Below, piece after piece: positions 47,044-60,166 of a DNA stretch of 64,000 nucleotides. Under the pieces are notes generated by a model. That model saw only the letters and a program-made list of their open reading frames with translations. It was not told the origin of the DNA and did no database searches. This DNA is from Mycobacterium palustre (lineage in GTDB: Bacteria > Actinomycetota > Actinomycetes > Mycobacteriales > Mycobacteriaceae), in the NCBI RefSeq assembly GCF_002101785.1, contig NZ_LQPJ01000095.1, forward strand, positions 1 through 64,000, in the 5' to 3' direction. The translations under genes and the position numbers were made by a program. How positions within the stretch are numbered: position 1 is the stretch's first letter; the number at the start of each line of letters is the position of its first letter.

Positions 47044-48907
47044 AGTGCCGGCCGTAGCTGCTGGGATCGTCGTCGGGATCGGAACGGTGGCGGTGCCGCG
47101 CCGACGGCCCTGCCACCGGGCGCAGACGCTTGCCGGCGTCGATGTGAAAGCCGTTGTGCGCGAATCCGATCGGCGCTCCGGGCGAAACCCGGTCGCCCAG
47201 CGGTCCGCGCCAGGGGTCGGGGCGCGGCGGGCGCGGGCGGGCCACGGGCTCGGGGGCCGGCGCGGTTACGGGCGCCGATTGGTCCTCCGGCTCACGCGCC
47301 AGCAGGAGTTCGACGTAGTCATCGTCGTCGCCGTAGACATCGGCGACGTCGCCGTCGTCGGGAATGCCGCCGCCCGGCAACGCCGCGCGCGGGAACCCGA
47401 GCAACCAGAGCGCGGCGATGATCCCGAACAACGCGATGAAGGCCGGCAACAGCACCGACTGTGACATCGCGGCCGAAAACGGTTCGCGCAAAAACTCGGG
47501 CAGTTGCACGACGACACCGGCCTCGTCCGCCGACTCGCCGGGCCGTTGCGCCGGCATCTCGGCGCCGATCCGCGACGTCATGAACGCGGCCATGCCGGCG
47601 CTGCCCAGCACCGCGCCGAGCTGGCGGACCGAGTTGTAGACGGCCGAGCCGGCGCCGGCCAGCCGCGGCGGCAGGTTGCGGCTGGCGGTGGCCGTCAGCG
47701 GCGACCACGCGAACGCCATCCCGGCGCCGATCACCACGAACGGCAATACCAGCCGCCAGATCGGCGTGCCGGGCGCCATCTCGAGCGCGAGCCACGTCAG
47801 CCCCGTCGCCAGCAGCGAGAACCCCAAACCGAGCACGGGCCCGGGATGGCATCGGTCGACGGTCCGGCCGGCGAACGGCGCGAGCACACCGCTGGCGACC
47901 GCCATCGGCGCGATGAGCAGCGCCGAGCGCGTCGGCGACAGCCCGCAAACCGCCTGGGCGTAGAAGGGCAGCGGCACCATCATCGCCGTCGCCGCGAACG
48001 ACACGACGGCGACCCCGACGTTGCACACGGTGAAGTCGCGGTCGCGGAAGATGTTTAGCGGGATCAGCGGCTCGTTTCGGTTCACGGCCTGCCAGGAGGC
48101 GAAGGCGTACATGAATCCGACCCCGGCGACGATCAGCGCCCAGATCCACGGCTGCCAGTGGGCGGCCGGCCCCTGCTGCAAGCCGAAGACGATCAGGAAC
48201 GTGCCGACGCCGGACAACGCGACGCCGACCAGGTCCAGCCGGTGCATTTGGGTGGGCAGCGCCGGGATGAGCCACACGGCCAGCGCCACCCCGATGATCC
48301 CGATCGGGATGTTGATGAAGAAGATCCACTGCCAGCCGAGCGCGTCGACCAGCGCGCCGCCGGCCAGCGGCCCCACCAGGGTGGCCACGCCCGCGGTGGC
48401 GCCCCACACGCTGGCGGCGACCCCGCGCCGCTGAGCCGGGAACGTCCGCGTGATCACCGACAGCGTCTGCGGGGTGAGCACCCCGGCGCCGATGCCCTGC
48501 ACGACGCGGGCGGCGATCAGCATGGCGACGCTGCCGCACAGCCCGCACCACAGCGAGGCGGCGGTGAATATCACCAGCCCCAGCAGATAGAGGTTCCTGG
48601 GGCCGAACCGGTCGCCGAGCCGCCCGGCGACCAGCAGCACCACGGCATACCCCAGCAGGTAGGCGCTGGTCACCCAGACCACGGCGTCGTAGCCGGCGTG
48701 CAGGCCGGCCTTGAGGGTCGGGTTGGCGATGGCGACGATGGTCGAGTCGACCATGATCATGAAGAAGCCGATCATCATCGCCCAGAGCGCGTTCCACGGG
48801 TTGCCGTGCTGCGAGGTCCCGCCGAGGTTCCCGCGGTTCTGGAGGCCCCCGCGGCCGGGGCGAGCGCGCCGGGATCCCCCGGGCGACCGTGGCGCCGCCG
48901 TGGTCAT
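47036..48907 (-). CDS. MFS drug transporter, DHA2/EmrB type (Rv1250-like)
   Basis: A 623-aa proton-linked efflux protein of the 14-helix DHA2 family. Motif A lies in [16 protein letters not shown] and motif C in [20 protein letters not shown], with helices throughout residues 40-510. A long hydrophilic, acidic then Pro/Arg-rich C-terminal tail (about 515-623) is cytoplasmic and without recognisable domain. The ATG at 48907 was chosen; an in-frame opening further upstream starts at 48970. It converges on the helicase gene with an 8-bp overlap at the stops. The substrate is unknown. Confidence 0.88.
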   Translation of the reverse strand: MTTAAPRSPGGSRRARPGRGGLQNRGNLGGTSQHGNPWNALWAMMIGFFMIMVDSTIVAIANPTLKAGLHAGYDAVVWVTSAYLLGYAVVLLVAGRLGDRFGPRNLYLLGLVIFTAASLWCGLCGSVAMLIAARVVQGIGAGVLTPQTLSVITRTFPAQRRGVAASVWGATAGVATLVGPLAGGALVDALGWQWIFFINIPIGIIGVALAVWLIPALPTQMHRLDLVGVALSGVGTFLIVFGLQQGPAAHWQPWIWALIVAGVGFMYAFASWQAVNRNEPLIPLNIFRDRDFTVCNVGVAVVSFAATAMMVPLPFYAQAVCGLSPTRSALLIAPMAVASGVLAPFAGRTVDRCHPGPVLGLGFSLLATGLTWLALEMAPGTPIWRLVLPFVVIGAGMAFAWSPLTATASRNLPPRLAGAGSAVYNSVRQLGAVLGSAGMAAFMTSRIGAEMPAQRPGESADEAGVVVQLPEFLREPFSAAMSQSVLLPAFIALFGIIAALWLLGFPRAALPGGGIPDDGDVADVYGDDDDYVELLLAREPEDQSAPVTAPAPEPVARPRPPRPDPWRGPLGDRVSPGAPIGFAHNGFHIDAGKRLRPVAGPSARHRHRSDPDDDPSSYGRHSR

Positions 48908-49059
48908 CCCACCACCCCGCTTCAGCTCCCCACAGGAACGTCTGAACGTCTGTCCGGTCGGCCTGCCCACACCCGACGAGCGGCCCGAATCGTCACCGAC
49001 CTGTCTTAGCCTGCATTATGGCCGGTGAGCCGATGAGGTGCCCGGGGCGGCGAGGCGAT

Positions 49060-49120
49060 GCCAGTCGAGGCCAGTCGGGGCCTACCCGGGGCCTACTCGG
49101 GGCCACTCGGGGCCGGTCTG
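49060..49120. repeat. Short tandem GC-rich repeat, about 10-11 bp x 6
   Basis: Units of the type GCC(A/T)ACTCGGG run from 49060 to 49120 (10, 10, 11, 11, 10 and 9 bp). They lie in the 286-bp divergent gap between the MFS gene and the membrane-protein gene. Apart from this repeat and likely -10 elements (TTAGCCT) the gap shows nothing else. Confidence 0.75.
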
Positions 49121-49193
49121 GCCGGGTTCCGCGGCGGGCGGGTTAGCCTGGAAGCACCTTTTTTCGCGAAAAGAGGCCAGGACCGGCAACAGG

Positions 49194-49964
49194 ATGAGCG
49201 ACATGTGGGCCCGACGGGGAAAAGCTTTACCGGCGTCTGAGGACCAGGCGGCCGCCGCGGGCGGCCGGCCCAAGGCGTCCGCGCGGGCGTTGGCGCAGGT
49301 CATCGAGCGGAGCTCGCGCGTGCAGGGCCCGGCGGCCGAGGCCTACGTGTCCCGGCTGCGGCACGCGCACCCGGGCGCCCGTCCGGCGGAGATCGCCGCC
49401 AAGCTGGAAAAGCGCTACCTGTCGGTGGTCACGGCCAGCGGCGTCGCGGTGGGCGCGGCCGCGACCATCCCCGGGATCGGGACGCTGAGCGCGCTGTCCG
49501 CGGCCGCGGCCGAAACCGTGGCGTTCCTCGAGGCCACCGCGCTGTTCGTGCTGGCGCTCGCGGTGGTCCACGGCATCCCCGCCGACCACCGGGAACGGCG
49601 CCGCGCGCTGGTGCTGTCGGTGCTGGCCGGCGACAACAGCAAGCACGCCGTCGCCGAGCTGGTCGGGCCCGGCCGCACCAACGGCGGCTGGATCTCGGAG
49701 AGCGTGGCCACGCTGCCGCTGTCGTCGATGTCGCGACTGAACCAGCGGCTGCTCAAGTCGTGGGTCAAGCGGTACACCGTGCGCCGCGGCGCGCTGCTCT
49801 TCGGCAAGCTGCTTCCGGTCGGCGTCGGCGCGCTCGTCGGCGCCATCGGCAACTACCTGGCGGGCAAGAAGATCGTCCGCAACGCCCGCCGGGCGTTCGG
49901 CCCCGCGCCGGCGCGGTGGCCCAGCCCGCTGCGGCTGTTGCCCCCGGTCCACGAAGCCGGCTAG
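49194..49964 (+). CDS. Conserved membrane protein (Rv1249c-like)
   Basis: A 256-aa protein with a basic, soluble N-terminal 75 residues (SARALAQVIERSSRVQGPAAEAYVSRLRHAHP) and hydrophobic segments around residues 80-130 (VASGVAVGAAATIPGIGTLS, TVAFLEATALFVLALAVVHG) and 200-225 (LLFGKLLPVGVGALVGAIGNYLAG). It ends in a short basic tail. M. tuberculosis has a similar unnamed protein next to kgd. The ATG at 49194 follows AGG at short distance. No function can be assigned from the sequence. Confidence 0.82.
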   Translation: MSDMWARRGKALPASEDQAAAAGGRPKASARALAQVIERSSRVQGPAAEAYVSRLRHAHPGARPAEIAAKLEKRYLSVVTASGVAVGAAATIPGIGTLSALSAAAAETVAFLEATALFVLALAVVHGIPADHRERRRALVLSVLAGDNSKHAVAELVGPGRTNGGWISESVATLPLSSMSRLNQRLLKSWVKRYTVRRGALLFGKLLPVGVGALVGAIGNYLAGKKIVRNARRAFGPAPARWPSPLRLLPPVHEAG

Positions 49965-50140
49965 CAGCCGCGGTCACACCCGGTTGCGCTCGCGGATCAC
50001 CGGCAAAAGGTTAGCCTTAGTGGGGCGGAAAGTTCGAGACCCGCCGCGCGTGTGAGGTGCCCCACCCTCTGGGGCGCAGAAAGTCGCGGGCGCCGCGCAA
50101 AAGCGCTTGCACAGCAGAGGAATTGAGGCGAACAGCGGCC

Positions 50141-53863
<3,723 letters not shown>

Positions 53864-53995
53864 ATCGCACGTCGCGCTGGCCGTCGTTTTGCGCGCACGC
53901 CGGTTGTTCTGATGGCCCCGCCGAGGTCCGTGTAGGGCGTACCGCGGGTACCGGCTAGCCTCGATGCAACGAGCCAACCGACAGAGAGGGTGCTC

Positions 53996-54826
53996 ATGCA
54001 GGGGTTCGCCGGGAAAGTCGCCGTGGTTACGGGCGCCGGTTCGGGTATCGGGCAGGCGCTGGCCATAGAGCTGGGCCGCTCGGGCGCCAAGGTGGCGATC
54101 AGCGACGTCGACCTCGAGGGGCTGGGGCACACCGAGGAGCAGCTGAAGACCATCAATGCGCCGGTCAAGGCCGACCGGCTGGACGTGACCGAGCGCGAGG
54201 CGTTCCTGGCCTACGCCGACGCGGTCAACGAGCACTTCGGCAAGGTCAATCAGATCTACAACAACGCCGGCATCGCCTTCACCGGAGACATCGAGGTCAG
54301 CGCGTTCAAGGACATCGAACGGGTGATGGACGTCGACTTCTGGGGCGTCGTGAACGGCACCAAGGCGTTTCTCCCGCACGTGATCGCCTCCGGGGACGGC
54401 CACATCATCAACATCTCGAGCGTGTTCGGGCTGTTCTCGGTGCCGGGACAGGCGGCCTACAACTCGGCCAAGTTCGCCGTCCGGGGCTTCAGCGAGGCCC
54501 TGCGCCAGGAGATGATCCTGGCCCGCCGGCCGGTGGCCGTCACGACGGTGCACCCCGGCGGCATCAAGACCGCGATCGCGCGCAACGCCACCGCCGCCGA
54601 AGGCCTCGACCGGGACCAGTTGGCCAAGCTGTTCGACAAGCGGCTCGCCAAGACCAGCCCGGAGCGGGCCGCCCAGGTCATTCTCGACGCCGTCCGCAAG
54701 AAGCGGGCCCGGGTTCTGGTCGGCACGGACGCCAAAATCCTCGACGTGATGGTGCGCCTCGCCGGGCCCTACTATCAGCAGCTGTTCGGCCCCGTCATCG
54801 GCCGGATCATGGGCCCCAAGGCCTGA
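53996..54826 (+). CDS. Short-chain dehydrogenase/reductase (Rv1245c-like)
   Basis: A 276-aa classical SDR. It has the nucleotide-binding GAGSGIG motif, NNAG, the catalytic Ser in INISSVFG and YxxxK as YNSAKFAV, with HPGGIKT after it. The Asp in ISDVDLE at the end of strand 2 suggests a preference for NAD(H). GAGAGGG lies five bases before ATG 53996; the GTG six bases upstream overlaps the ribosome site and is rejected. It is 132 bp from kgd. The substrate is unknown; family members act on a wide range of alcohols and ketones. Confidence 0.88.
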   Translation: MQGFAGKVAVVTGAGSGIGQALAIELGRSGAKVAISDVDLEGLGHTEEQLKTINAPVKADRLDVTEREAFLAYADAVNEHFGKVNQIYNNAGIAFTGDIEVSAFKDIERVMDVDFWGVVNGTKAFLPHVIASGDGHIINISSVFGLFSVPGQAAYNSAKFAVRGFSEALRQEMILARRPVAVTTVHPGGIKTAIARNATAAEGLDRDQLAKLFDKRLAKTSPERAAQVILDAVRKKRARVLVGTDAKILDVMVRLAGPYYQQLFGPVIGRIMGPKA

Positions 54827-54923
54827 ATCGGGTGCGGCGCCCCGCCGCGCCTGCGCCCGGCGCGGGTGCGAGTCGCTGACGGTGTCTCTAGGCGCACTCT
54901 CGATGGCCTACGCGGGCAGCCCG

Positions 54924-55784
54924 TCAGCGCCCCAGCGGGTGTTCGGCCAGCCAGCCGCCCGCGACCGCCTGCGGGTCGGCGCCGCCGGCCACCTGGCGGC
55001 GCATGTCGGCCAGGGCCTCGGTGTCCAGCACGCCGGCCACCTCGTTGATCGCCAGCAGCTGCCGATCGCTCAACGCGTTGCGCCGATACAGCGGCACCAC
55101 GTTCTCGGCCCGGATCAGCGCGGGCTTGCCGTCGGCCAGTGACACCAGGTCGGCCGGGATGCCGGGGTCGGCGGTGGTGGTCCACGCCGCGGTCAGCTTC
55201 CCGGACCGAAGCGCCGCGAAAAGCGCTGCGTCGTCGGGGAATTCGCGTGGGATGGGCAGCCGGCACGATCCGACGACCGACGGCGCCTGGAAGCCGGCAA
55301 CGGCCCCGACCGCCAGCCCGTCGCAATGTTTGGGTAGCGCGCTCAGCTCGAGGCTGAGATCCCGGCCGCCCCACGCCTTGGCGGTGGCCTGCGTCACCAG
55401 CAGCACCGGCTTGTCCTCGGCCGCCGTGGTGTAATCGCCCGCGAGCACGCCCTCGGGCAGCGCCGCGATCATCGCGCGGTAGACCTGCGCGTCGGACAGC
55501 ACCGACGCGCTTGGCTGCAGGGCCTGCAACGTGCGCCCGGTGAACGCCGGGACGACGGTGAACGCGCCCGAATCGAGCTTCGCCATCGGGTCCGCGGCGG
55601 TGTCGGGGCGCGCGGCGAACCCGTAGGACCGCAGCGCCGCCACGTACACCGCGGCCAGCAGCGTCGACTCCGGGCCGGGCTTGGATCCGACCACCAACTC
55701 GGGGCGGTGATCGGCGGTGTGGCCACCGCAGCCCGCCGCCACCACCGCGGCGAGCAGCAGCGCGGCCAGCCTGGCGAGCCTCAC
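54924..55784 (-). CDS. lpqZ: Osmoprotectant-binding-like lipoprotein LpqZ
   Basis: A 286-aa exported lipoprotein, the length of M. tuberculosis Rv1244. The signal peptide [18 protein letters not shown] ends in a lipobox with Cys at about residue 19. The mature part begins ELVVGSKPGPESTLLAAVY and continues as an OpuAC-type periplasmic binding fold (choline/betaine-binding family). No transporter genes sit beside it, so its role in import is uncertain. GTG 55784 overlaps the malic enzyme stop (GTGA). It converges on the SDR gene across 97 bp. Confidence 0.88.
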   Translation of the reverse strand: MRLARLAALLLAAVVAAGCGGHTADHRPELVVGSKPGPESTLLAAVYVAALRSYGFAARPDTAADPMAKLDSGAFTVVPAFTGRTLQALQPSASVLSDAQVYRAMIAALPEGVLAGDYTTAAEDKPVLLVTQATAKAWGGRDLSLELSALPKHCDGLAVGAVAGFQAPSVVGSCRLPIPREFPDDAALFAALRSGKLTAAWTTTADPGIPADLVSLADGKPALIRAENVVPLYRRNALSDRQLLAINEVAGVLDTEALADMRRQVAGGADPQAVAGGWLAEHPLGR

Positions 55785-56986
55785 CCCGTGGTGTCGGACG
55801 CTTCGACCGTCAGGGCCACCGCCTTGGAGACCGCCTCCCCGACGCGCAAGTCCAGCGGGCTGGGCACGATCCGGTCGACGGCGAGGTCGTCGCTGACGAC
55901 GGAGAAGATCGCCTCGGCCGCGGCCACCATCATCTTCTCGGTGATCCGGCGGGCCCCGGCGTCCAGCGCGCCGCGAAAGACGCCGGGGAACGCGAGCACG
56001 TTGTTGATCTGATTCGGGAAGTCGCTGCGGCCGGTGGCCACCACCGCCGCGTGCCGCGCCGCGACGTCGGGATGGATCTCCGGGTCGGGGTTGGACAGCG
56101 CGAAGACGATCCCGTCGGGCGCCATCGTCGCGATCAGCTCCTCGGGCACCACGCCCCCCGACACGCCGAGGAAGACGTCGGCACCTTTTAGCGCCTCGAC
56201 CATTCCGCCGGTGAGGCCGTCGGGGTTGGTGCGCCGCGCGAGGGCGACTTTGACGGCGTTCATGTCGTCGCGCCCGGTGTGCAGGATGCCGCGGGAGTCG
56301 ACCACGGTGATATTCGAAACACCCATCGCCAGAAGAAGATTCGTGCACGCGACACCGGCCGCGCCGGCGCCGGACACCGCCACCCGCAGGGAGGACATGT
56401 CACGGCCGAGCAACTTGGTCGCGCCCATCAGGGCGGCCAGCACGACGATCGCCGTGCCGTGCTGGTCGTCGTGCATCACGGGGCAGTCCAGCGCCTCGAT
56501 GACCCGGCGCTCGATCTCGAAGCAGCGCGGGGCGGAGATGTCCTCGAGGTTGACCGCGCCGAACGTCGGCCGCAGCCGCACCAGGGTCTCGACGATCTCG
56601 TCGGGATCCTTGGTGTCCAGCACGATAGGGATCGCGTTGAGCCCCCCGTAGGACCGGAACAGCGCGCACTTGCCCTCCATCACCGGCAGCGACGCCGCCG
56701 GCCCGATGTCGCCCAGGCCGAGCACCGCGCTGCCGTCGCTGACGACGGCCACCAGCCGGTTCGACCAGGTGTAGCGGGCGGCCAGGGTGCGGTCGGCGGC
56801 GATCGCCCGGCTGACCTGCGCCACGCCCGGGGTGTAGGCGATCGACAGCGCGCGCTGGGTGTCCAGCGGGTCCTTCAGCGCGACCGAAAGCTTGCCGCCT
56901 ACGTGCGCGTCGAAGATCTCGTCGTCGACGATGGCCATCTGGGGATGCACGGTCTCAGGCACCGCCTCAGGGTACGGGCTACCCAT
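55781..56986 (-). CDS. Malic enzyme (oxaloacetate-decarboxylating malate dehydrogenase), short form
   Basis: A 401-aa short bacterial malic enzyme converting malate to pyruvate and CO2 with reduction of NAD(P)+. The catalytic N-domain has [33 protein letters not shown] and the metal-binding [12 protein letters not shown] and [14 protein letters not shown] motifs. The NAD domain has [15 protein letters not shown] and ALSNPDPEI, and [19 protein letters not shown] follows. No ACT or phosphotransacetylase extension is present. The M. tuberculosis locus has toxin-antitoxin and PE_PGRS genes here instead. The gene lies 27 bp from mdh on the same strand, so the two likely form an operon continuing into lpqZ. 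Confidence 0.91.
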   Translation of the reverse strand: MGSPYPEAVPETVHPQMAIVDDEIFDAHVGGKLSVALKDPLDTQRALSIAYTPGVAQVSRAIAADRTLAARYTWSNRLVAVVSDGSAVLGLGDIGPAASLPVMEGKCALFRSYGGLNAIPIVLDTKDPDEIVETLVRLRPTFGAVNLEDISAPRCFEIERRVIEALDCPVMHDDQHGTAIVVLAALMGATKLLGRDMSSLRVAVSGAGAAGVACTNLLLAMGVSNITVVDSRGILHTGRDDMNAVKVALARRTNPDGLTGGMVEALKGADVFLGVSGGVVPEELIATMAPDGIVFALSNPDPEIHPDVAARHAAVVATGRSDFPNQINNVLAFPGVFRGALDAGARRITEKMMVAAAEAIFSVVSDDLAVDRIVPSPLDLRVGEAVSKAVALTVEASDTTG

Positions 56987-57013
56987 TAGTAGGGCTAATG
57001 TCCGGGGCGCGAG

Positions 57014-58003
57014 CTAGATCAGGCCCAGCTCGGTGACCGCGCTGCGTTCGTCGGCCAGCTCGGCGGTGGACGCGTCGATCTTGCCGCGGGAGAACTCGTC
57101 GATCTCCAGTCCCTGCACGATCGACCAGTCGCCGTCCTTGGTGGTCACCGGGAACGAGGAGATCAGGCCCTCCGGGACGCCGTAGGAGCCATCCGAGATG
57201 ACCGCCATCGAAACCCAGTCGCCGCTCGGGCTGCCCAGCAGCCAGTCGCGGGCGGCGTCGATGGTCGCCGACGCCGCCGATGCGGCCGACGAGGCGCCGC
57301 GCGCGTCGATGATGGCCGCGCCGCGCTTGGCGACGGTCGGGATGAAGTCGTTCTCGATCCAGGACTGGTCGCCGACGACCTCGGCCGCGTTCTTGCCGCG
57401 GACCTCGGCGTGGAAGACGTCGGGGTACTGGGTGGCCGAGTGGTTGCCCCAAATCGTCATCTTCTTGATCTCGGTGACCGCGGCGCCGGTCTTCTTGGCC
57501 AGCTGCGAGATCGCGCGGTTGTGATCGAGGCGGGTCAGCGCGGAGAACCGCTCCCGGGGGATGTCGGGCGCGTTGCTCATCGCGATCAGCGCGTTGGTGT
57601 TGGCAGGGTTGCCGGTCACGCCGATGCGGACGTCGTCGGCGGCGACCTCGTTGAGCGCCTTGCCCTGCGCGGTGAAGATCGCGCCGTTGGCCTCCAGCAG
57701 GTCGCCGCGCTCCATGCCCTTGGTGCGCGGCCGGGCGCCGACGAGCAGCGCCAGGTTCACGCCGTCGAAGATCTTGTTGGCGTCCGCGCCGGTCTCGACG
57801 CCGGCCAGCAGCGGGAACGCGCAGTCGTCGAGTTCCATCACGACACCCTCGAGCGCCTTGAGCGCGGGCTCGATCTCCAGCAGCCGCAGCTCGATCGGGC
57901 GGTCGGGCCCCAGCAGCGCGCCGCTGGCCAGGCGGAACAACAGGCTGTAGCCGATCTGGCCGGCGGCGCCGGTGACGGCGACCTTGACAGGACTTGCGCT
58001 CAC
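57014..58003 (-). CDS. mdh: Malate dehydrogenase
   Basis: A 329-aa NAD-dependent malate dehydrogenase, same length as M. tuberculosis Mdh. It has the N-terminal [21 protein letters not shown] dinucleotide fold, substrate-binding Arg residues in [25 protein letters not shown] and the catalytic His in [13 protein letters not shown]. It interconverts malate and oxaloacetate in the TCA cycle. AAGGAG lies nine bases before GTG 58003, which sets the start. It is first in an operon with malic enzyme and lpqZ, divergent from corA. Confidence 0.95.
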   Translation of the reverse strand: MSASPVKVAVTGAAGQIGYSLLFRLASGALLGPDRPIELRLLEIEPALKALEGVVMELDDCAFPLLAGVETGADANKIFDGVNLALLVGARPRTKGMERGDLLEANGAIFTAQGKALNEVAADDVRIGVTGNPANTNALIAMSNAPDIPRERFSALTRLDHNRAISQLAKKTGAAVTEIKKMTIWGNHSATQYPDVFHAEVRGKNAAEVVGDQSWIENDFIPTVAKRGAAIIDARGASSAASAASATIDAARDWLLGSPSGDWVSMAVISDGSYGVPEGLISSFPVTTKDGDWSIVQGLEIDEFSRGKIDASTAELADERSAVTELGLI

Positions 58004-58167
58004 GTCGGTGTGCTCCTTATGGAGTAGGTCCGGATTCGTTCGACGTCGAAACTAGCGCACCCCCGCCGGCCCGAAACCTCCGGTCGCGGCTGGCCCGCAC
58101 TTTTAAGGCCGTGTTTCGCCAGGACGCGTAGCATTGAGCACCGCTCTCGCTGCGATCGGAGGTGAAA

Positions 58168-59268
58168 ATGTTCCCCGGGCCTGACGCGCTACCCGAGGTG
58201 CTGCGGCCGCTCGTGCACGAGCCGGCCGTCCGCCCCGCACCCGAGCCGACCGAAGAGGCGCCGACCCTAGTCGACTGCGCCGTCTATGCCGACGGCCAGC
58301 GGCTGCCCGGCAAGTTCACCTACGCCGCCGCCGTGCAGAAGGTCCGCCAGATCGAAACGCTCGGGCGCGACGCGTTCGTCTGGGTCGGCCTGCGCGAGCC
58401 CGACCAGGGCCAGATGCAGGACGTCGCCGACGTTTTCGGGTTGCACGCGCTGGCCGTCGAAGACGCGGTGTGCGCGCACCAGCGGCCCAAGCTCGAGCGC
58501 TACGACGACACGGTGTTCCTGGTCCTCAAGACCGTCAGCTATGTCCCCCACGAGTCGGTGGTGGCGGCCCGCCAGATCGTGGAGACCGGCGAGATCATGA
58601 TCTTCGTCGGCAAGGATTTCGTCGTCACGGTCCGCCACGGCGAACACGGCGGGTTGTCCGAGGTGCGTAGGCGCATGGAGGCCGACCCGGAGCAGGTGCG
58701 GCTGGGGCCGTACGCGGTGATGCACGCCATCGCCGACAACGTGGTGGATCACTACCTCGAGGTGAGCAGCCTGATCGAGGCGGACATCGACAGCATCGAG
58801 GAAGTGGCGTTCGCGCCCGGCCGCAAGCTCGACGTCGAGCCGATCTACTTGCTCAAGCGCGAGGTCGTCGAATTGCGCCGGTGCGTGGCCCCGCTGTCGG
58901 TGGCTTTCCATCGCATGCAGGTGGAAAACAAGGACCTGATCTCCAAGGAGGTGCGGCGCTACCTGCGCGACATCGCCGATCACCAGTCGCAGGCCGCCGA
59001 CCAGATCACCAGCTACGACGAAATGCTCAACTCGCTGGTGCAGGCGGCGTTGGCCCGCGTCGGCATGCAGCAGAACAACGACATGCGCAAGATGGCGGCC
59101 TGGGCCGGCATCTTGGCGGTGCCCACGATGGTCGCTGCCATCTACGGCATGAACTTTCATTTCATGCCCGAGCTGAACTGGACGTGGGGCTATCCCGGCG
59201 TGTTGGCCGGGATGGCCGTCGTCTGCCTGGTGCTGTACTTCCAATTCCGCCGCAACGAATGGCTGTAG
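58168..59268 (+). CDS. corA: Mg2+/Co2+ channel CorA
   Basis: A 366-aa divalent cation channel. The long N-terminal cytoplasmic domain (FVWVGLREPDQGQM, VEDAVCAHQRPKLERYDD, HGEHGGLSEVRRRME) is followed by the long stalk helix (REVVELRRCVAPLS). Two C-terminal membrane helices carry the selectivity signature YGMNF (GMN at 327-329) and the family MPEL loop. It acts as a pentamer taking up Mg2+. GGAGGTG lies five bases before ATG 58168, so that start is preferred over GTG 58162. Its 3' side carries the repeat arrays. Confidence 0.93.
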   Translation: MFPGPDALPEVLRPLVHEPAVRPAPEPTEEAPTLVDCAVYADGQRLPGKFTYAAAVQKVRQIETLGRDAFVWVGLREPDQGQMQDVADVFGLHALAVEDAVCAHQRPKLERYDDTVFLVLKTVSYVPHESVVAARQIVETGEIMIFVGKDFVVTVRHGEHGGLSEVRRRMEADPEQVRLGPYAVMHAIADNVVDHYLEVSSLIEADIDSIEEVAFAPGRKLDVEPIYLLKREVVELRRCVAPLSVAFHRMQVENKDLISKEVRRYLRDIADHQSQAADQITSYDEMLNSLVQAALARVGMQQNNDMRKMAAWAGILAVPTMVAAIYGMNFHFMPELNWTWGYPGVLAGMAVVCLVLYFQFRRNEWL

Positions 59269-59272
59269 GGCG

Positions 59273-59412
59273 TTTCAGTGTGGGTTCACGGACTTCAGTG
59301 TGAGCTCACGGCTTTCAGTGTGAGCTCACGGCTTTCGGTGTGAGCTCACGGCTTTCAATGTGAGCTCACGGATTTCAGTGTGAGCTCACGGCTTTCGGTG
59401 TGCATCCATGGC
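59273..59412 (+). repeat. 20-bp tandem repeat array, forward sense
   Basis: Six copies of a 20-bp unit, typically tttcagtgtgagctcacggc, run from 59273 to 59392 with a degenerate seventh to 59412. The first unit has GGGTTCAC in place of the palindrome. Units 2-6 contain the perfect palindrome GTGAGCTCAC. It begins four bases after the corA stop codon. Confidence 0.92.
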
Positions 59413-59460
59413 GGGACCTAACGGCGTTTCGCCGCCATAGGTACACACGAAAAGCCCTGA

Positions 59461-59580
59461 GTTCACATTCAGCGCCCTCACTTCACACTCAGCGCCCCCA
59501 GTCCACACTCAGCGCCCCCAGTTCACACTCAGCGCCCCCAGTTCACACTCAGCGCCCCCAGTTCACACTCAGCGCTCACC
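59461..59580 (-). repeat. 20-bp tandem repeat array, opposite sense
   Basis: Six copies of a 20-bp unit, typically gttcacactcagcgccccca, at exact 20-bp spacing. Its complement shares the AGTGTGA(A/G)CT core with the forward array, so the two arrays face each other across a 48-bp centre. The last unit overlaps the stop codon of the SUFU-domain gene. Together they fill the 307-bp convergent gap. Confidence 0.92.
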
Positions 59581-60166
59581 CCGGTTGGGCCGCAGGCCTT
59601 TTGGGGTCCAGCACGTCGACGCCGTCGTTGACCCACGCCTGCCGCATGGCCTCGGCACCCTTGAGCCGCACCCAGGCGGCCTCGGTCGCGGTGATCGGCG
59701 TCGCCGACAGGAACTGCACCGGCTCGAGGGGCGGGTCGAGCGGCAGGTCGTCAATGTCGCTGTGGCCCAACAACGCCGCGGTAAACGGCGCGCGCGCCGA
59801 CGGCCACGCCCACAGCGGCGAGCTGAGGTCGATCAGCGCGTCGGGGACCAGCACCACGCCCTCGACGGCCGGGGTCGCCGCGAGCACCGCCACGCTGCGG
59901 GCGATGCCGGTAACCGGACCCGGATCGCGAAGGCTGAGCACAACCTCGGCGCGCGGCCCGCTCAGCGGGTCGGCAACCATCTCCGTGGGATCGGTCATCG
60001 GATGCCGCGAGCAGCCCAGCGAGACGTAGTGCACCACACCGCCCTCTCGGAATCGCAGCACCTCGATCGGCTCGGTGCCCAGAAACGTCACGCTCGCCGA
60101 GTCGGGCTCGACGCCGGTGAAGTGTCCGCACAGGTGCGCGCGCAGCAGGTCCAGGATCGCCGTCAC
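59576..60166 (-). CDS. Suppressor-of-fused (SUFU) domain protein
   Basis: A 196-aa soluble protein resembling the bacterial SUFU domain family. An N-terminal HLCGHFTG start is followed by the strands [28 protein letters not shown], an AEVVLSL segment and the C-terminal [21 protein letters not shown]. In other bacteria such domains are often immunity or accessory proteins, but no toxin gene is seen here. GTG 60166 overlaps the sugC stop (GTGA), so it is the last gene of the sug operon. M. tuberculosis has corA directly beside sugC as I recall, so this gene is extra. Confidence 0.75.
   Translation of the reverse strand: MTAILDLLRAHLCGHFTGVEPDSASVTFLGTEPIEVLRFREGGVVHYVSLGCSRHPMTDPTEMVADPLSGPRAEVVLSLRDPGPVTGIARSVAVLAATPAVEGVVLVPDALIDLSSPLWAWPSARAPFTAALLGHSDIDDLPLDPPLEPVQFLSATPITATEAAWVRLKGAEAMRQAWVNDGVDVLDPKRPAAQPG

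Noticed and set aside
50006..50024. Complete IdeR box
   Set aside because: Only the left half and centre agree; the right arm CCTAA is replaced by GTGGG. Kept only as a weak observation.
59273..59412. Series of CRP binding sites (TGTGA ... TCACA)
   Set aside because: The arms TGTGA and TCAC are separated by two bases instead of the six in the CRP consensus.
59273..59580. CRISPR array
   Set aside because: Units follow each other without spacers, the two arrays are inverted, and no cas genes are present.
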